Origin: Gammaproteobacteria bacterium
GTDB taxonomy: Bacteria; Pseudomonadota; Gammaproteobacteria; Pseudomonadales; Azotimanducaceae
NCBI GenBank assembly: GCA_030425195.1
Contig: JAUIAV010000003.1
Coordinates: 62,001 to 126,000 of the forward strand
Length of the DNA: 64,000 bases
Direction of reading: 5' to 3'
Shown: positions 15,168 through 24,603 of the stretch, one piece after another
How the letters are laid out: each line of letters begins with the position of its first letter
How positions within the stretch are numbered: position 1 is the first letter of the stretch
Translations under genes and position numbers: made by a program
Notes under the pieces: generated by a model
The model's input: only the letters and a program-made list of their open reading frames with translations
Databases searched by the model: none
What the model was told of the DNA's origin: nothing

Positions 15168-15950
15168 ATGACGATCACACGACCCGCCGCAGTTTCAGGC
15201 ATGTTTTACCCCGGCGACCCGGAAGAGCTTCGGAAAGCGCTTCGCGGAATGCTTGCCCAGGCCAGAACCGACTTCGATGCAGCGCCGAAAGCACTGATCG
15301 CACCCCACGCCGGTTACCTCTACTCGGGTCCGATCGCGGCTACCGCCTATCGCCTGCTCGAACGGCACCGGAGGAAGGTCCGGCGGGTGGTTCTGCTCGG
15401 CCCCGCACATCGGGTGCATCTGAGCGGGCTCGCTTTTCCTTCGGTGGAAGCCTTTGAAACGCCGCTCGGCAAGGTCCCGCTCGACCGGGAAGGCATCGAA
15501 TCGGCGCTCAGGCTGCCGGCGACCGGAATCTCCGATCAAGCGCACGCAATGGAACATGCCCTGGAGGTGCACGTGCCCTTCCTGCAGACCGTGCTCGATG
15601 ACTTCACCCTGGTGCCCATCGTGGTCGGCCGCTGTGACCCGCAGGCAGTCGCCCGGGTGCTGGAAAGCTTCTGGGATGATGAAACCCTGTTCGTCATCAG
15701 CTCTGATCTCTCCCACTACCATCCTTACCGTGAAGCAAAAGCGCTGGACGCGCGAACGAGCCTGCGCATCCTTTCCAGAGACGATCGGCTGCTCGGTGAG
15801 GACGCCTGCGGGGCAGCAGCGATCAACGGTCTCATGCAGCTTGCCCGCGTGCACGACCTCACCGTCACGGAGCTCGATGTCCGCAATTCCGGAGACACGG
15901 CGGGCGACCGCCAGCAGGTGGTCGGCTATGGCGCATATGTCGTCCACTGA
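15168..15950 (+). CDS. amrB: AmmeMemoRadiSam system protein B (Memo family)
   Basis: A 260-residue Memo-family protein, related to extradiol dioxygenase-type folds. Conserved His residues occur in APHAGYLYSG (His47), GPAHRVHLSG (His81), MEHALEVHVPF and SSDLSHYHPY, and the C-terminal Cys in EDACGAAAI, matching the metal/active-site layout of human MEMO1. The start at 15168 has aggagag upstream; a longer frame begins inside amrS. The stop overlaps amrA by 23 bp, so the two are co-translated. Its chemistry with AmrS and AmrA is unknown. Confidence 0.93.
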   Translation: MTITRPAAVSGMFYPGDPEELRKALRGMLAQARTDFDAAPKALIAPHAGYLYSGPIAATAYRLLERHRRKVRRVVLLGPAHRVHLSGLAFPSVEAFETPLGKVPLDREGIESALRLPATGISDQAHAMEHALEVHVPFLQTVLDDFTLVPIVVGRCDPQAVARVLESFWDDETLFVISSDLSHYHPYREAKALDARTSLRILSRDDRLLGEDACGAAAINGLMQLARVHDLTVTELDVRNSGDTAGDRQQVVGYGAYVVH

Positions 15951-16515
15951 ATATTCACCGGCCGAGCAGGCCCAGCTGCTTTCCATTGCAAGGTCTTCGA
16001 TCCGTGAAGGCGTGGAGACCGGCAGGCCCGCGACCGTCGACACCGAGGCGCTGCCCGCCGCGTTGAAAGAGATCCGCTGCACGTTCGTGACCCTGCACCG
16101 GGACGGAGCGCTGCGGGGCTGCACGGGTTCCATGGAGCCGCTTCAGCCGCTGGCAGTGGATGTGGCGGACGTGGCCTGCCAGACAGCATTGAACGACCCC
16201 AGGTTCTATCCGGTGCGGGCGCAGGAGATTGGCGGCATCGACATCGAAATCTCGGTCCTGTCACCGCTGCAGGCCTTCCCCGTGACGAGCGAAGCAGACC
16301 TGCTGAACCGACTGCAGCCCGGTGTCGACGGCCTGGTGCTCACCCTCGGATTCCGTCGGGCGACCTTCCTGCCGAAGGTCTGGGAATCCCTGCCGGATCC
16401 CCGGCACTTCCTGGCAGAGCTGAAGCACAAGGCAGGTCTGCCTCGTGATTTCTGGTCGGACGAAATCGTACTGCACAGATACTGGACGGAAACTTTCGGC
16501 GACGCCGCCGCCTAA
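15928..16515 (+). CDS. amrA: AmmeMemoRadiSam system protein A (AMMECR1 domain)
   Basis: A 195-residue AMMECR1-family protein. The nearly invariant LRGCTGSMEP motif, the ACQTALNDPRFYPV helix and DGLVLTLGFRRATFLP strand are present. ATG 15928 or 15937 may be used; both lie inside amrB. The family has no proven reaction; fixed linkage to amrB and amrS suggests a multi-protein modification pathway. Confidence 0.93.
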   Translation: MAHMSSTEYSPAEQAQLLSIARSSIREGVETGRPATVDTEALPAALKEIRCTFVTLHRDGALRGCTGSMEPLQPLAVDVADVACQTALNDPRFYPVRAQEIGGIDIEISVLSPLQAFPVTSEADLLNRLQPGVDGLVLTLGFRRATFLPKVWESLPDPRHFLAELKHKAGLPRDFWSDEIVLHRYWTETFGDAAA

Positions 16516-16522
16516 ACAAAGT

Positions 16523-16578
16523 GGCCGCCCGTCCCCGGGGTAGTACGGTGAGAGAGTAGGAGAGAGGGACAGGCGGCC
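16523..16578. terminator. Long GC-rich hairpin after amrA (no U-tract)
   Basis: GGCCGCCCGTCCC (16523-16535) pairs with GGGACAGGCGGCC (16566-16578) with one mismatch in 13, loop about 30 nt. It begins 8 bp after the amrA stop. No T-run follows, so it may stabilise the mRNA end or act with Rho rather than terminate intrinsically. Confidence 0.45.
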
Positions 16579-16676
16579 TACGCGGGCCAAAGGGATAACC
16601 CGCCTGAAACCAAGCTCGTAATTCAGAATTAGTGACTTAGGTTATATTAACTGCTGTTCTATACCATACCGATATA

Positions 16677-16690
16677 ATAACCGTAGTTAT
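16677..16690. promoter_or_regulatory. Candidate MarR operator ATAAC-CGTA-GTTAT
   Basis: Short dyad in an AT-rich island (16640-16700) upstream of the marR-like gene; a related GTTA-TAT-TAAC dyad lies at 16641-16651. The sharp AT-richness indicates the promoter is here. Binding by the adjacent regulator is inference. Confidence 0.4.
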
Positions 16691-16731
16691 ATAGTTCGTC
16701 GGTACAGGAATCAAGGCCTATACTGCAGACG

Positions 16732-17202
16732 ATGTCATCGCGTCCGACAAAAAAGGTTGAGATCCAGCCTGCCGACCTCACCAGACTCGTCCACGAGATC
16801 AGCCTGATGATCGCTCGAATCTTCAATCGGAGGATGAAGGAGAGTGGTCTCACCCGCTCGCAATGGCAGGTGCTCTATCAGCTCAACCGGAAAGACGGCC
16901 AGACCCAGACCGAGCTCGCGGATCTGCTCATCATTGCCAAGCCTCCGCTCGGCAAGATGGTCGATCGTCTGGAGAAAGAGGGCTGGGTGGAGCGTCGGGC
17001 CGACACCGCGGACCGGCGCGCGAAACGGGTGTTTCTCACCAGCAAGGCTTCCGGCCTCATCGAGCCGCTGGAAACCGAGGTGGACAAGATCGCCTGCTGT
17101 GCCACCGAGCACTTCAGCAGCCAGGAACTGAACGAACTCCGATCACTGCTTCTCAAGATGCACGGCAATCTGGTGGAGACTGAAGAGTCCCGCTGCTTCT
17201 GA
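16732..17202 (+). CDS. MarR family transcriptional regulator
   Basis: A 156-residue winged-helix protein: LTRSQWQVLYQL, the recognition helix IIAKPPLGKMVDRLEKEGWV and wing RRADTADRRAKRVFLT fit the MarR family well. It precedes nhaD in the same direction (63 bp gap). Two cysteines (IACCATEHF) in the dimerisation/C-terminal part could be redox sensors, but that is conjecture. It may regulate itself and the antiporter. Confidence 0.88.
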   Translation: MSSRPTKKVEIQPADLTRLVHEISLMIARIFNRRMKESGLTRSQWQVLYQLNRKDGQTQTELADLLIIAKPPLGKMVDRLEKEGWVERRADTADRRAKRVFLTSKASGLIEPLETEVDKIACCATEHFSSQELNELRSLLLKMHGNLVETEESRCF

Positions 17203-17265
17203 GAGTCTCTCGTAGTTTAATGCGCTGACTACATCCTCCTCCAACGGACACGGCGCAGCGGCTTC

Positions 17266-18585
17266 ATGGATCTGACACAGAGCTGGGTGGGTTTCTCGGC
17301 ATTGACCATCTTCGTGACCGGCTACCTGCTCGTGGTCTCCGAAGAGTTCACTCATCTCAGAAAGTCCAAAGCGATGATCCTCGCGGCGGGAATCATCTGG
17401 GCCATCATCGGCATTCAGTACGCTCAAGCCGGGGAGCCGCATGCGGTGGAGGCGGCCATCCGGGAATTCCTGGTCGAATTCGCCGAGCTCTTTCTCTTTC
17501 TCCTCGCCGCCATGACCTACGTGAACGCCATGAGCGAACGCAACGTCTTCGAGGCGCTGCGTTCCTGGCTGGTCAGGCGACGGCTCACCTATCGGGTGCT
17601 GTTCTGGGTGACCGGGATCCTCGGCTTTCTGCTCTCGCCGCTGATCGACAACCTGACCACAGCCCTCGTCATGTCCGGCGTCGTGCTCGCAGTGGGCCGG
17701 GACAATCCCCGCTTCGTGAGTCTCTCCTGCATCAACATCGTGGTCGCCGCCAACGCAGGCGGCGCCTTCTCGCCGTTCGGCGACATCACAACGCTGATGG
17801 TCTGGCAGGCGGGCATCCTCCCCTTCTGGACCTTCTTCGATCTGTTCGTTCCGTCGCTGATCAACTTCCTTCTTCCGGCTGCCGCCATGTCGCTCGCGCT
17901 CGGCAACGGAAGGCCGGAGGTCTCCACAGATCTCGTGGTCATGAGACGCGGCGCCAGACGCATCATCTTTCTGTTCGGGTGCACCGTCGCCACCGCCGTC
18001 TCCTTCCACCACTTCCTCCATCTGCCGCCGTTCCTCGGCATGATGACGGGGCTCGCCTACCTCAAGTTCTTCGGCTACTACCTGCGCAGGACCCACATCG
18101 TGACCGCCGCAGACCGGCCGGAGTACGGACAGCCCGGGGACGTGGCCCCGTTCGACAGCTTCGAGCAGGTGGCCCGGGCGGAGTGGGATACCCTGCTCTT
18201 CTTTTTCGGCGTGATCATGTGCGTTGGCGGGCTCGGCTTCATCGGCTATCTCGCCGGTCTGTCCGAATACATGTATCTGGAGCTGGGTGCGACCATCGCC
18301 AACACGCTCGTCGGCGTGCTCTCGGCGTTCGTGGACAACATTCCGGTGATGGTGGCCGTGCTGCAGATGGACCCGCAGATGGATGCCGCACAGTGGCTCC
18401 TGGTCACCCTGACCGCCGGAGTCGGCGGCAGCATGCTGTCCATCGGCTCTGCGGCCGGGGTGGCCCTGATGGGTCAGGCCCGCGGCGTCTATACTTTCTT
18501 CGGCCACCTGCGCTGGATGCCCGTGATCGGCCTCGCGTATGCAGCGAGCATCCTCGTACATCTGTTGATGAATGGACTTCTGTAG
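17266..18585 (+). CDS. nhaD: Na+/H+ antiporter, NhaD type
   Basis: A 439-residue polytopic inner-membrane protein of the NhaD/ion-transporter superfamily, about 11-12 hydrophobic segments. Family motifs are the paired SPLIDNLTTALVMSGV and SAFVDNIPVMVAVLQM repeats (Asp-Asn in each inverted half), and NAGGAFSPFGDITTLMVW with GVGGSMLSIGSAAGVALMG. It would export Na+ in exchange for H+. It follows a MarR gene and precedes a PNPOx-like gene by 34 bp. Confidence 0.9.
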   Translation: MDLTQSWVGFSALTIFVTGYLLVVSEEFTHLRKSKAMILAAGIIWAIIGIQYAQAGEPHAVEAAIREFLVEFAELFLFLLAAMTYVNAMSERNVFEALRSWLVRRRLTYRVLFWVTGILGFLLSPLIDNLTTALVMSGVVLAVGRDNPRFVSLSCINIVVAANAGGAFSPFGDITTLMVWQAGILPFWTFFDLFVPSLINFLLPAAAMSLALGNGRPEVSTDLVVMRRGARRIIFLFGCTVATAVSFHHFLHLPPFLGMMTGLAYLKFFGYYLRRTHIVTAADRPEYGQPGDVAPFDSFEQVARAEWDTLLFFFGVIMCVGGLGFIGYLAGLSEYMYLELGATIANTLVGVLSAFVDNIPVMVAVLQMDPQMDAAQWLLVTLTAGVGGSMLSIGSAAGVALMGQARGVYTFFGHLRWMPVIGLAYAASILVHLLMNGLL

Positions 18586-18619
18586 GAAGTCCTTCACGAT
18601 CACCTGAGAGGAGTCAGAG

Positions 18620-19165
18620 ATGTCTGAGACATTTGGTTCGTTCAGCGAGGAGCTCATCCGCTTCATCGAAGCTCAGAAAATTTTCTTCGTCGGCACCGCA
18701 GCACCCGATGGTCGGGTAAACGTCTCACCCAAGGGCGGAGATTCGCTGCGCGTGCTCGGTCCCAACCGGATCCTCTGGATGAACCTCACCGGCAGCGGCA
18801 ACGAAACCGCCGCCCACCTCATGGAGATCAACCGCATGACGCTCATGTGGTGTGCGTTCGAAGGACCGCCCATGATCCTGCGCGCTTACGGACAGGCGCG
18901 CACCGTGCACCGCCGCGACGATGACTACGCCAGCCTCACCGATCTCATTCCAGCGAAGACCGGCACACGCCAGTATTACCTGCTGGACGTGGATCTGGTG
19001 CAGACCTCCTGCGGCTACGCGGTACCTTTCTACGACTACACGGAGGACAGGGTGGCGCTGGACAAGTGGGCGGAGAAACGCGGCGAAGCGGGCATCGCCG
19101 AATACTGGGCACAGAAGAATCAGTTGAGCCTGGACGGCCGACCCACAGGCGTGCTCGAGAGCTGA
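18620..19165 (+). CDS. Pyridoxamine 5'-phosphate oxidase family protein
   Basis: A 181-residue split-barrel flavin-binding-type protein: the N-terminal FIEAQKIFFVGTAAPDGRVNVSPKGG block and NRILWMNLTGSGNETAAHL with R-M-T-L-M strand are characteristic of the general PNPOx-like family rather than true PdxH. Cofactor could be FMN, F420 or haem. A good gagagg ribosome site precedes the ATG. Substrate is unknown. Confidence 0.85.
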   Translation: MSETFGSFSEELIRFIEAQKIFFVGTAAPDGRVNVSPKGGDSLRVLGPNRILWMNLTGSGNETAAHLMEINRMTLMWCAFEGPPMILRAYGQARTVHRRDDDYASLTDLIPAKTGTRQYYLLDVDLVQTSCGYAVPFYDYTEDRVALDKWAEKRGEAGIAEYWAQKNQLSLDGRPTGVLES

Positions 19166-19184
19166 CCGCAGCACGCCGCATCGC

Positions 19185-20402
19185 ATGAGCAACGACTTCG
19201 CGCAGGGGTTCGCGCTCCTCAGACAACCGAACGTGAACCGCATGTTCGCGGCGTATCTCATCAGCCACACGGGAAATGCCATGGCACCCATCGCCATGGC
19301 TTTCGGGGTGCTGGAACTGACCGGCAGCACGTCGGACGCCTCCTTCGTGATCGCTGCTCCCACCCTGGCATCGGTGCTGGTGCTGCTGGTGGGCGGCGCG
19401 GTCGCGGACCGGACGTCGCGGCAGAAGGTCATCTATTCGGCCGAGTTCTGTGCCATGGCGTCTCAGCTCAGCATGGCCTGGCTGTTTCTCTCGGGCACGG
19501 CTACCGTCGGGCTGCTGACCACGTTCATGCTGATCAACGGCGTGGCCATGGCGTTCTACTCACCGGCTTCCACCGGATTCGTGATCCAGCTCGTCGACCG
19601 TAAAGATCTGCAGGCGGCCAATGCGCTGCTAGGTACGGCAAGAAATGGTGCCATTGCCGGCGGTGCGGCGCTGGGCGGCATTCTGGTGGCCACCATCGGT
19701 GCCGGCGCCACCCTGATCGTGGACGCGGTTTCTTTCGGACTGTCCGCTCTGCTGGTGCTGTCCCTGAAGCCGCAGGTTCAGGAACGGACCGGGGACGGCT
19801 CCATGCTGGAGGATCTGCGGCTCGGCTGGCGGGAGTTCATCTCCCATACCTGGCTCTGGGCCATGGTTGTGCAGTTCACGCTGATCGTTGCCGCCCTCGA
19901 TGCCGTATTCGGTCTGATCGGCCCTGCCGTGACCCGGGAGCATATGAAGGGCGCGGTCGACTGGGGCTTCATCGTTGCCGGCTTCGGTGTCGGCACCCTG
20001 GCCGGCGGCGTCCTGGCCATGCGCCTGCATCCGAAGCACCCCATGCGCTTCGCCGCCGTCTGCGTCTTTTTCTTCTGCGGGGTATCACTCATGCTGTCCA
20101 TTCCGGCGCCGGTCTGGATCATCGTGCTGGCGGCGTTCGTGCAGGGTGTGACCGGGCAGTTCTTCTCCGTCCTCTGGTACACCACCCTGCAGAAGAAAGT
20201 GCCAGGCAACATGCTCTCCAGAATCAGTGCCTACGACCATCTCGGCTCCATCGCTCTGGCCCCCATGGGTATCGTGGTCGGCGGCTATCTCTACGAGGCG
20301 CTGGGGTTCCGGCCCACCCTGCTGATCGCCGCGGCCGCGGTGATCGTTCCCACGGCGCTCGTCCTCTGCGTGCGCGACGTGCGCATGATGACGACGGACT
20401 GA
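19185..20402 (+). CDS. MFS transporter (EntS-like)
   Basis: A 405-residue 12-TM permease of the major facilitator superfamily. MFS motif A-like GGAVADRTSRQKV lies between helices 2 and 3, and the N-terminus FALLRQPNVNRMFAAYLISHTG resembles the MFS_3/enterobactin-exporter group. It is probably an exporter. It is separated by 19 bp from the PNPOx-like gene and by 6 bp from the thermonuclease gene, so these likely share a transcript. Confidence 0.85.
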   Translation: MSNDFAQGFALLRQPNVNRMFAAYLISHTGNAMAPIAMAFGVLELTGSTSDASFVIAAPTLASVLVLLVGGAVADRTSRQKVIYSAEFCAMASQLSMAWLFLSGTATVGLLTTFMLINGVAMAFYSPASTGFVIQLVDRKDLQAANALLGTARNGAIAGGAALGGILVATIGAGATLIVDAVSFGLSALLVLSLKPQVQERTGDGSMLEDLRLGWREFISHTWLWAMVVQFTLIVAALDAVFGLIGPAVTREHMKGAVDWGFIVAGFGVGTLAGGVLAMRLHPKHPMRFAAVCVFFFCGVSLMLSIPAPVWIIVLAAFVQGVTGQFFSVLWYTTLQKKVPGNMLSRISAYDHLGSIALAPMGIVVGGYLYEALGFRPTLLIAAAAVIVPTALVLCVRDVRMMTTD

Positions 20403-20408
20403 GCGACG

Positions 20409-20972
20409 ATGCTGATGAGAGTGCGAATCGCCTGCCTCCTGGCCCTGGCTCTGGCAACCGGCTGCAGCCGCGCGGACTCAATACCGGAAGGCGTACTGGA
20501 AGGCACCGTGACCTACGTTTACGACGGCGACACCGTCTCGCTGAGCGCACAGGGCCGGGAATACCGGGTTCGACTCCAGGGTATCGATGCGCCGGAGCAC
20601 GATCAGCCCTACGGAAACGCCGCCAGGCGGCACCTGGAACGGCTGGTCCTGAACAAAGCCGTCCGTCTGAACACCATGGGAGAAGACCGGTACGGCCGGT
20701 TGCTCGGCAAGCTCTGGGTCCGGCCGGCCGACTGCCCGCGCTGCGACAAAACTCTGGACGCCAACCTGGCCATGCTCACCGTGGGCGCAGCCTGGTGGTA
20801 CAGGGCTTTTCGCGAAGATCAGTCCGAGGAAGACCGGGGACGCTACGAATTTGCCGAGTTCGAGGCGAGGGGCAAAAGCGTCGGTCTCTGGCAGGATGAA
20901 GAACCGACACCGCCCTGGGACTGGCCGCGCGGCGCAGCAAAATCCAACCGGGCACCGGACGGCGGAAGGTGA
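20409..20972 (+). CDS. Thermonuclease-family lipoprotein
   Basis: A 187-residue staphylococcal-nuclease-fold protein with a lipoprotein signal (ALATGCS). The active-site elements are DGDT (Ca2+), RVRLQGIDAPE (Arg and Glu) and DRYGRLLGKLW (second Arg), so it should be an active Ca2+-dependent nuclease anchored in an envelope membrane. The Trp-rich C-terminus (GLWQDEEPTPPWDWPRG) is common in bacterial relatives. Start may be ATG 20409 or 20415. Confidence 0.9.
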   Translation: MLMRVRIACLLALALATGCSRADSIPEGVLEGTVTYVYDGDTVSLSAQGREYRVRLQGIDAPEHDQPYGNAARRHLERLVLNKAVRLNTMGEDRYGRLLGKLWVRPADCPRCDKTLDANLAMLTVGAAWWYRAFREDQSEEDRGRYEFAEFEARGKSVGLWQDEEPTPPWDWPRGAAKSNRAPDGGR

Positions 20973-21118
20973 GCGATGGTTCTGTTCCGAGTCCGAGGCG
21001 CGGGCAGCCGCTGGCGCAGAGCCAGGAACTGAGACACGGAACGCTTCTATATTGAACAGCAGAACTGAACTGCAGCACTGACCAGCAGGCAGCACCACAA
21101 CGGGAAGGGAGGACGTCC

Positions 21119-22459
21119 TTGACGGATGTAACAGAGCCGGCAACGGAATCACGCCGGCACTTCTGGGGCTATCTGAAGCACAGACAGATCGACTTCTACC
21201 CCACCGGTCGGCTGCGCTGGTGGCTGCTGGGCCTGATCGTGCTCGGCTGGGCCGTCGAGCAGTACGAAGCGCTGAAAAACGGGCCTGTGCTCGTCTACAT
21301 CCTGGCCGACTTCGACAAATCCCTGGTCCAGTGGGGTTACGTGGCGGCGCTGGCCGGTCTCGTGTACAGCGTGGGCGCCATCATCCTGAGCCGGGCTGCC
21401 GACCGGTTCGGTCGCCGACCGCTGATGATCTGGCCCGTATTCGCCTACGTGGTGATTTCGATTCTCGGAGCCATGGCCCCCAGTTTCTGGACCCTGGCAT
21501 TCCTGGTCACCGCCGGGAGTTTCATGATGGCCGGCATGAATCCGGCCGTGCATGCCGCCTCCCGGGATCTGACGCCACGCATGGGCCGGGCCATGGTCTA
21601 CGCCTGGGTATCGCTCGCCTTCACCATCGGCGCGCTGATGTCGACGGCCATCGCCGCACAGACCCTGCCGATCTGGCCTGGCTGGCGATCGCAGTACTGG
21701 ATCGCGGCCGGTCTGGGTGGATTCACGGCCCTGATCCTGCTGATTTTCTATCGGGATCTGAGCGTGCGGATCCGCGGCCAGATCCACCAGGACGCGGAAG
21801 TAGCCCCGGTCGCTGAGAGCCAGGCCACCTCCACGGAGAATGCCTACGATGATGGCAGGATCATCTACCGGAATCCGCGCCTGTGGCTGCTGTCACTGGT
21901 GATCGTCTTCTGGGCGCTCACCTATGTGACCGTCTCCGGCTACGTGCCCACCTATCTGGCCCAGCACTATGAGCTGGACCCGGCAAGGGCGGCCTCCGTC
22001 ACCTCCTGGTTCTGGATCGTGTTCACCGTCAGCGTTTTCCTGTCCGGCTGGCTTTCGGACCGGTTGATGGTCCGCAAGACGATCACGGCCTTCGGCGGCC
22101 TGACCACGGGTCTGTGTTTCCTGATCGGCGCCCTCCTCCCCGTGGGCACGCCCGAATCCACGCTGATCCTGATCTGGTCGCTGACCGGTTTCTTCGCCGG
22201 GTTCATCTATCCGGCCTGGTGTGCGATCTATTCGGAAACCGCAGAGGCCATCAGTCCGCACGGCGTCGGCCGGGCGTTCGGCATCACCGCCACGCTGTCA
22301 CCCATCTCCGGCCTGTTCCTGAATCTCGGCCTGCCGAGAGTCGTGGAGAGCTTCGGCTGGCCGGCATGGATGCTGATCGCCGGCGTCTGCTGTCTGTGCG
22401 TCTCCGTGCTGGTGGCCTTCGGCGAAGGGCCCTGGTGGCCCAGGAAGCGTCAGCGTTGA
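21119..22459 (+). CDS. MFS transporter (metabolite/sugar-type)
   Basis: A 446-residue MFS permease, about 12 TM segments, with loop motif RAADRFGRRPLM between helices 2-3 and SGWLSDRLMVRK in the second half. It resembles the organic-acid/aromatic-acid uptake branch. The start is TTG at 21119 with a strong gggagga ribosome site 6 bp upstream. The 146-bp gap upstream contains a TATATT hexamer that could be its -10. Convergent with uvrB, 12 bp apart. Confidence 0.85.
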   Translation: MTDVTEPATESRRHFWGYLKHRQIDFYPTGRLRWWLLGLIVLGWAVEQYEALKNGPVLVYILADFDKSLVQWGYVAALAGLVYSVGAIILSRAADRFGRRPLMIWPVFAYVVISILGAMAPSFWTLAFLVTAGSFMMAGMNPAVHAASRDLTPRMGRAMVYAWVSLAFTIGALMSTAIAAQTLPIWPGWRSQYWIAAGLGGFTALILLIFYRDLSVRIRGQIHQDAEVAPVAESQATSTENAYDDGRIIYRNPRLWLLSLVIVFWALTYVTVSGYVPTYLAQHYELDPARAASVTSWFWIVFTVSVFLSGWLSDRLMVRKTITAFGGLTTGLCFLIGALLPVGTPESTLILIWSLTGFFAGFIYPAWCAIYSETAEAISPHGVGRAFGITATLSPISGLFLNLGLPRVVESFGWPAWMLIAGVCCLCVSVLVAFGEGPWWPRKRQR

Positions 22460-22471
22460 GCCGGCGAACGA

Positions 22472-24502
22472 TCAGGCGGGATTGATCAGGCGTTCCTCGC
22501 GGATCTCTCGGATCTCGTCACGCAACCGGGCGGCCTCTTCGAACTCCAGATTCCTGGCGTGCTCGAGCATCTGATTCTCGAGCTGATTGAGGAACCTGCC
22601 GAGCGCTTTCGGATCGCTCGGCACCTCAATCGCCTTGCGTTCCTCGCGCCCGTTGCTGCGCGTCCTGCCCCGGGCGGCCCCGGGTGCCGACATGCGTGCA
22701 CCTTCCATCACGTCCGCCACGCGTTTCTGCACCGTCTGCGGCGTGATGCCATGGACTTCGTTGAATTCGATCTGCCTGGCCCGGCGCCGGTTGGTCTCGC
22801 CGATCGCCTTCTCCATGGACCCGGTCATGGAGTCCGCATAGAGGATGGCCCTTCCGTTCACGTTCCGGGCGGCCCGGCCGATGGTCTGAATGAGAGAACG
22901 TTCCGCCCGCAGGAAGCCTTCCTTGTCCGCGTCGAGGATGGCGACCAGGGAGACCTCCGGCATGTCCAGACCCTCCCGGAGCAGGTTGATGCCCACCAGA
23001 ACGTCGAACTCGCCCATGCGCAGATCGCGGATGATCTCCATCCGCTCCACGGTATCGATGTCGGAGTGCAGATAACGTACGCGGACACCGTGCTCGTCAA
23101 GATACTCGGTGAGATCTTCGGCCATGCGCTTCGTGAGCGTGGTTACCAGCACCCGATCACCCACGGCCACCGTGCTGTTGATCTCACCCAGCAGATCGTC
23201 CACCTGAGTGGATGCCGGGCGGATGATCACCTCCGGGTCCACCAGGCCCGTGGGCCGGACCACCTGCTCCGCCACCTGACCTGAGAACTCGGCTTCGTAC
23301 GGTCCTGGCGTGGCAGACACGAAAATCATCTGCGGGCTCAGACCCTCCCACTCATCGAAACGCAGCGGCCGGTTGTCGAGCGCCGACGGCAGGCGGAAGC
23401 CGTATTCCACCAGGGTCTCCTTGCGCGCCCGGTCTCCTTTGTACATCCCGCCCACCTGAGGCACGGTCACGTGGGACTCGTCGATGATCATCAGCGCATC
23501 TTTCGGGAGATAGTCGAACAGCGTCGGGGGCGGTTCACCCGGCGCCCGGCCGGAAAGATAGCGGGAGTAATTCTCGATGCCCTGGCAGTAACCAAGCTCC
23601 TTGATCATCTCCAGATCGAAGCGCGTGCGCTGCTCGAGCCGCTGGGCTTCCACCAGCTTGTGATGCTCCGTCAGATACTTGAGCCGGTCGCGCAGTTCTT
23701 CCTTGATGTCCTCGAGGACATTCAGAATGCGTTCCCGGGGCGTCACGTAGTGGGTCTTCGGGAAGACCGTGTATCTCGGCACCCGGTTGATCACCTCGCC
23801 CGTGAGCGGATCGAAGACCGAGATGTTCTCTATCTCGTCGTCGAACAGTTCCACCCGCACGGCTTCCTTCTCGGATTCCGCCGGAAAGATGTCCACCACG
23901 TCGCCGCGCACCCGATAGGTGCCGCGCTGGAAGGCCATGTCGTTGCGCGTGTACTGAAGTTCTGCGAGCCGGTTGATCACGTAGCGCTGGTCCACCCGGT
24001 CGCCCCGGTCCAGGTGCAGAACCATGCGCAGATAGGACTGGGGATCGCCGAGGCCGTAGATGGCGGAGACGGACGCGACGATGATGGTGTCCCGCCGCTC
24101 CAGCAGCGCCTTGGTGGCCGACAGCCGCATCTGCTCGATGTGGGCGTTGATGGATGCGTCCTTCTCGATATAGGTATCGGAGGAAGGCACGTAAGCTTCC
24201 GGCTGGTAGTAGTCGTAGTAGGAGACGAAGTACTCCACGGCGTTGTGCGGGAAGAACTCCTTGAACTCACCGTAGAGCTGAGCGGCCAGGGTCTTGTTCG
24301 GTGCCATGACGATGGTCGGGCGCTGCACCCGCTGGATCACGTTGGCGACGGTGAACGTCTTGCCGGAGCCGGTCACACCGAGCAGAGTCTGATGGGCCAA
24401 CCCCGACTCGAGGCCTTCCACCAGCGTCTCGATGGCGGTCGGCTGATCGCCGGCAGGCTCGTAGTCTGCGACGACCTGGAATTCGGATACGGCTTGAACC
24501 AA
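22472..24502 (-). CDS. uvrB: Excinuclease ABC subunit B
   Basis: A full-length 676-residue UvrB: Walker A GVTGSGKT, the damage-inserting beta-hairpin region ([20 protein letters not shown]), DESH helicase motif ([17 protein letters not shown]), ATP-dependent motifs [15 protein letters not shown] and QTIGRAARN, and the C-terminal UVR domain ([14 protein letters not shown]) that binds UvrC. It loads with UvrA at bulky DNA damage and hands over to UvrC. It is convergent with the MFS gene. Two perfect dyads occur in its upstream region. Confidence 0.98.
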   Translation of the reverse strand: MVQAVSEFQVVADYEPAGDQPTAIETLVEGLESGLAHQTLLGVTGSGKTFTVANVIQRVQRPTIVMAPNKTLAAQLYGEFKEFFPHNAVEYFVSYYDYYQPEAYVPSSDTYIEKDASINAHIEQMRLSATKALLERRDTIIVASVSAIYGLGDPQSYLRMVLHLDRGDRVDQRYVINRLAELQYTRNDMAFQRGTYRVRGDVVDIFPAESEKEAVRVELFDDEIENISVFDPLTGEVINRVPRYTVFPKTHYVTPRERILNVLEDIKEELRDRLKYLTEHHKLVEAQRLEQRTRFDLEMIKELGYCQGIENYSRYLSGRAPGEPPPTLFDYLPKDALMIIDESHVTVPQVGGMYKGDRARKETLVEYGFRLPSALDNRPLRFDEWEGLSPQMIFVSATPGPYEAEFSGQVAEQVVRPTGLVDPEVIIRPASTQVDDLLGEINSTVAVGDRVLVTTLTKRMAEDLTEYLDEHGVRVRYLHSDIDTVERMEIIRDLRMGEFDVLVGINLLREGLDMPEVSLVAILDADKEGFLRAERSLIQTIGRAARNVNGRAILYADSMTGSMEKAIGETNRRRARQIEFNEVHGITPQTVQKRVADVMEGARMSAPGAARGRTRSNGREERKAIEVPSDPKALGRFLNQLENQMLEHARNLEFEEAARLRDEIREIREERLINPA

Positions 24503-24583
24503 GAGTCTGGCCTGTGGGTTCGGGGCGGACCGGATATTGTATGCCCGTCGCCAGCGGTCGTCAGGTTTGTCCGGCGGGTCATG

Positions 24584-24600
24584 CTGACAGGGTCTGTCAG
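24584..24600. promoter_or_regulatory. Perfect dyad CTGACAG-GGT-CTGTCAG upstream of uvrB
   Basis: Seven-bp arms with a 3-bp centre, 82 bp upstream of the uvrB ATG. It has CTG...CAG ends but is 17 bp with GC centre, so it does not match the CTGT-N8-ACAG LexA consensus. It may be another operator. Confidence 0.5.
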
Positions 24601-24603
24601 GAG

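Noticed and set aside
16516..16731. Riboswitch between amrA and marR
   Set aside because: I compared the stretch with remembered consensus of TPP, SAM, SAH, c-di-GMP, cobalamin and fluoride riboswitches and found no match; only a hairpin remains.
17143..18666. 507-residue minus-strand frame over nhaD
   Set aside because: Antisense shadow of nhaD, with no domain and poor composition.
24584..24600. LexA/SOS box for uvrB
   Set aside because: 17 bp with a GC centre; does not match CTGT-N8-ACAG, so it is reported only as an unnamed dyad.
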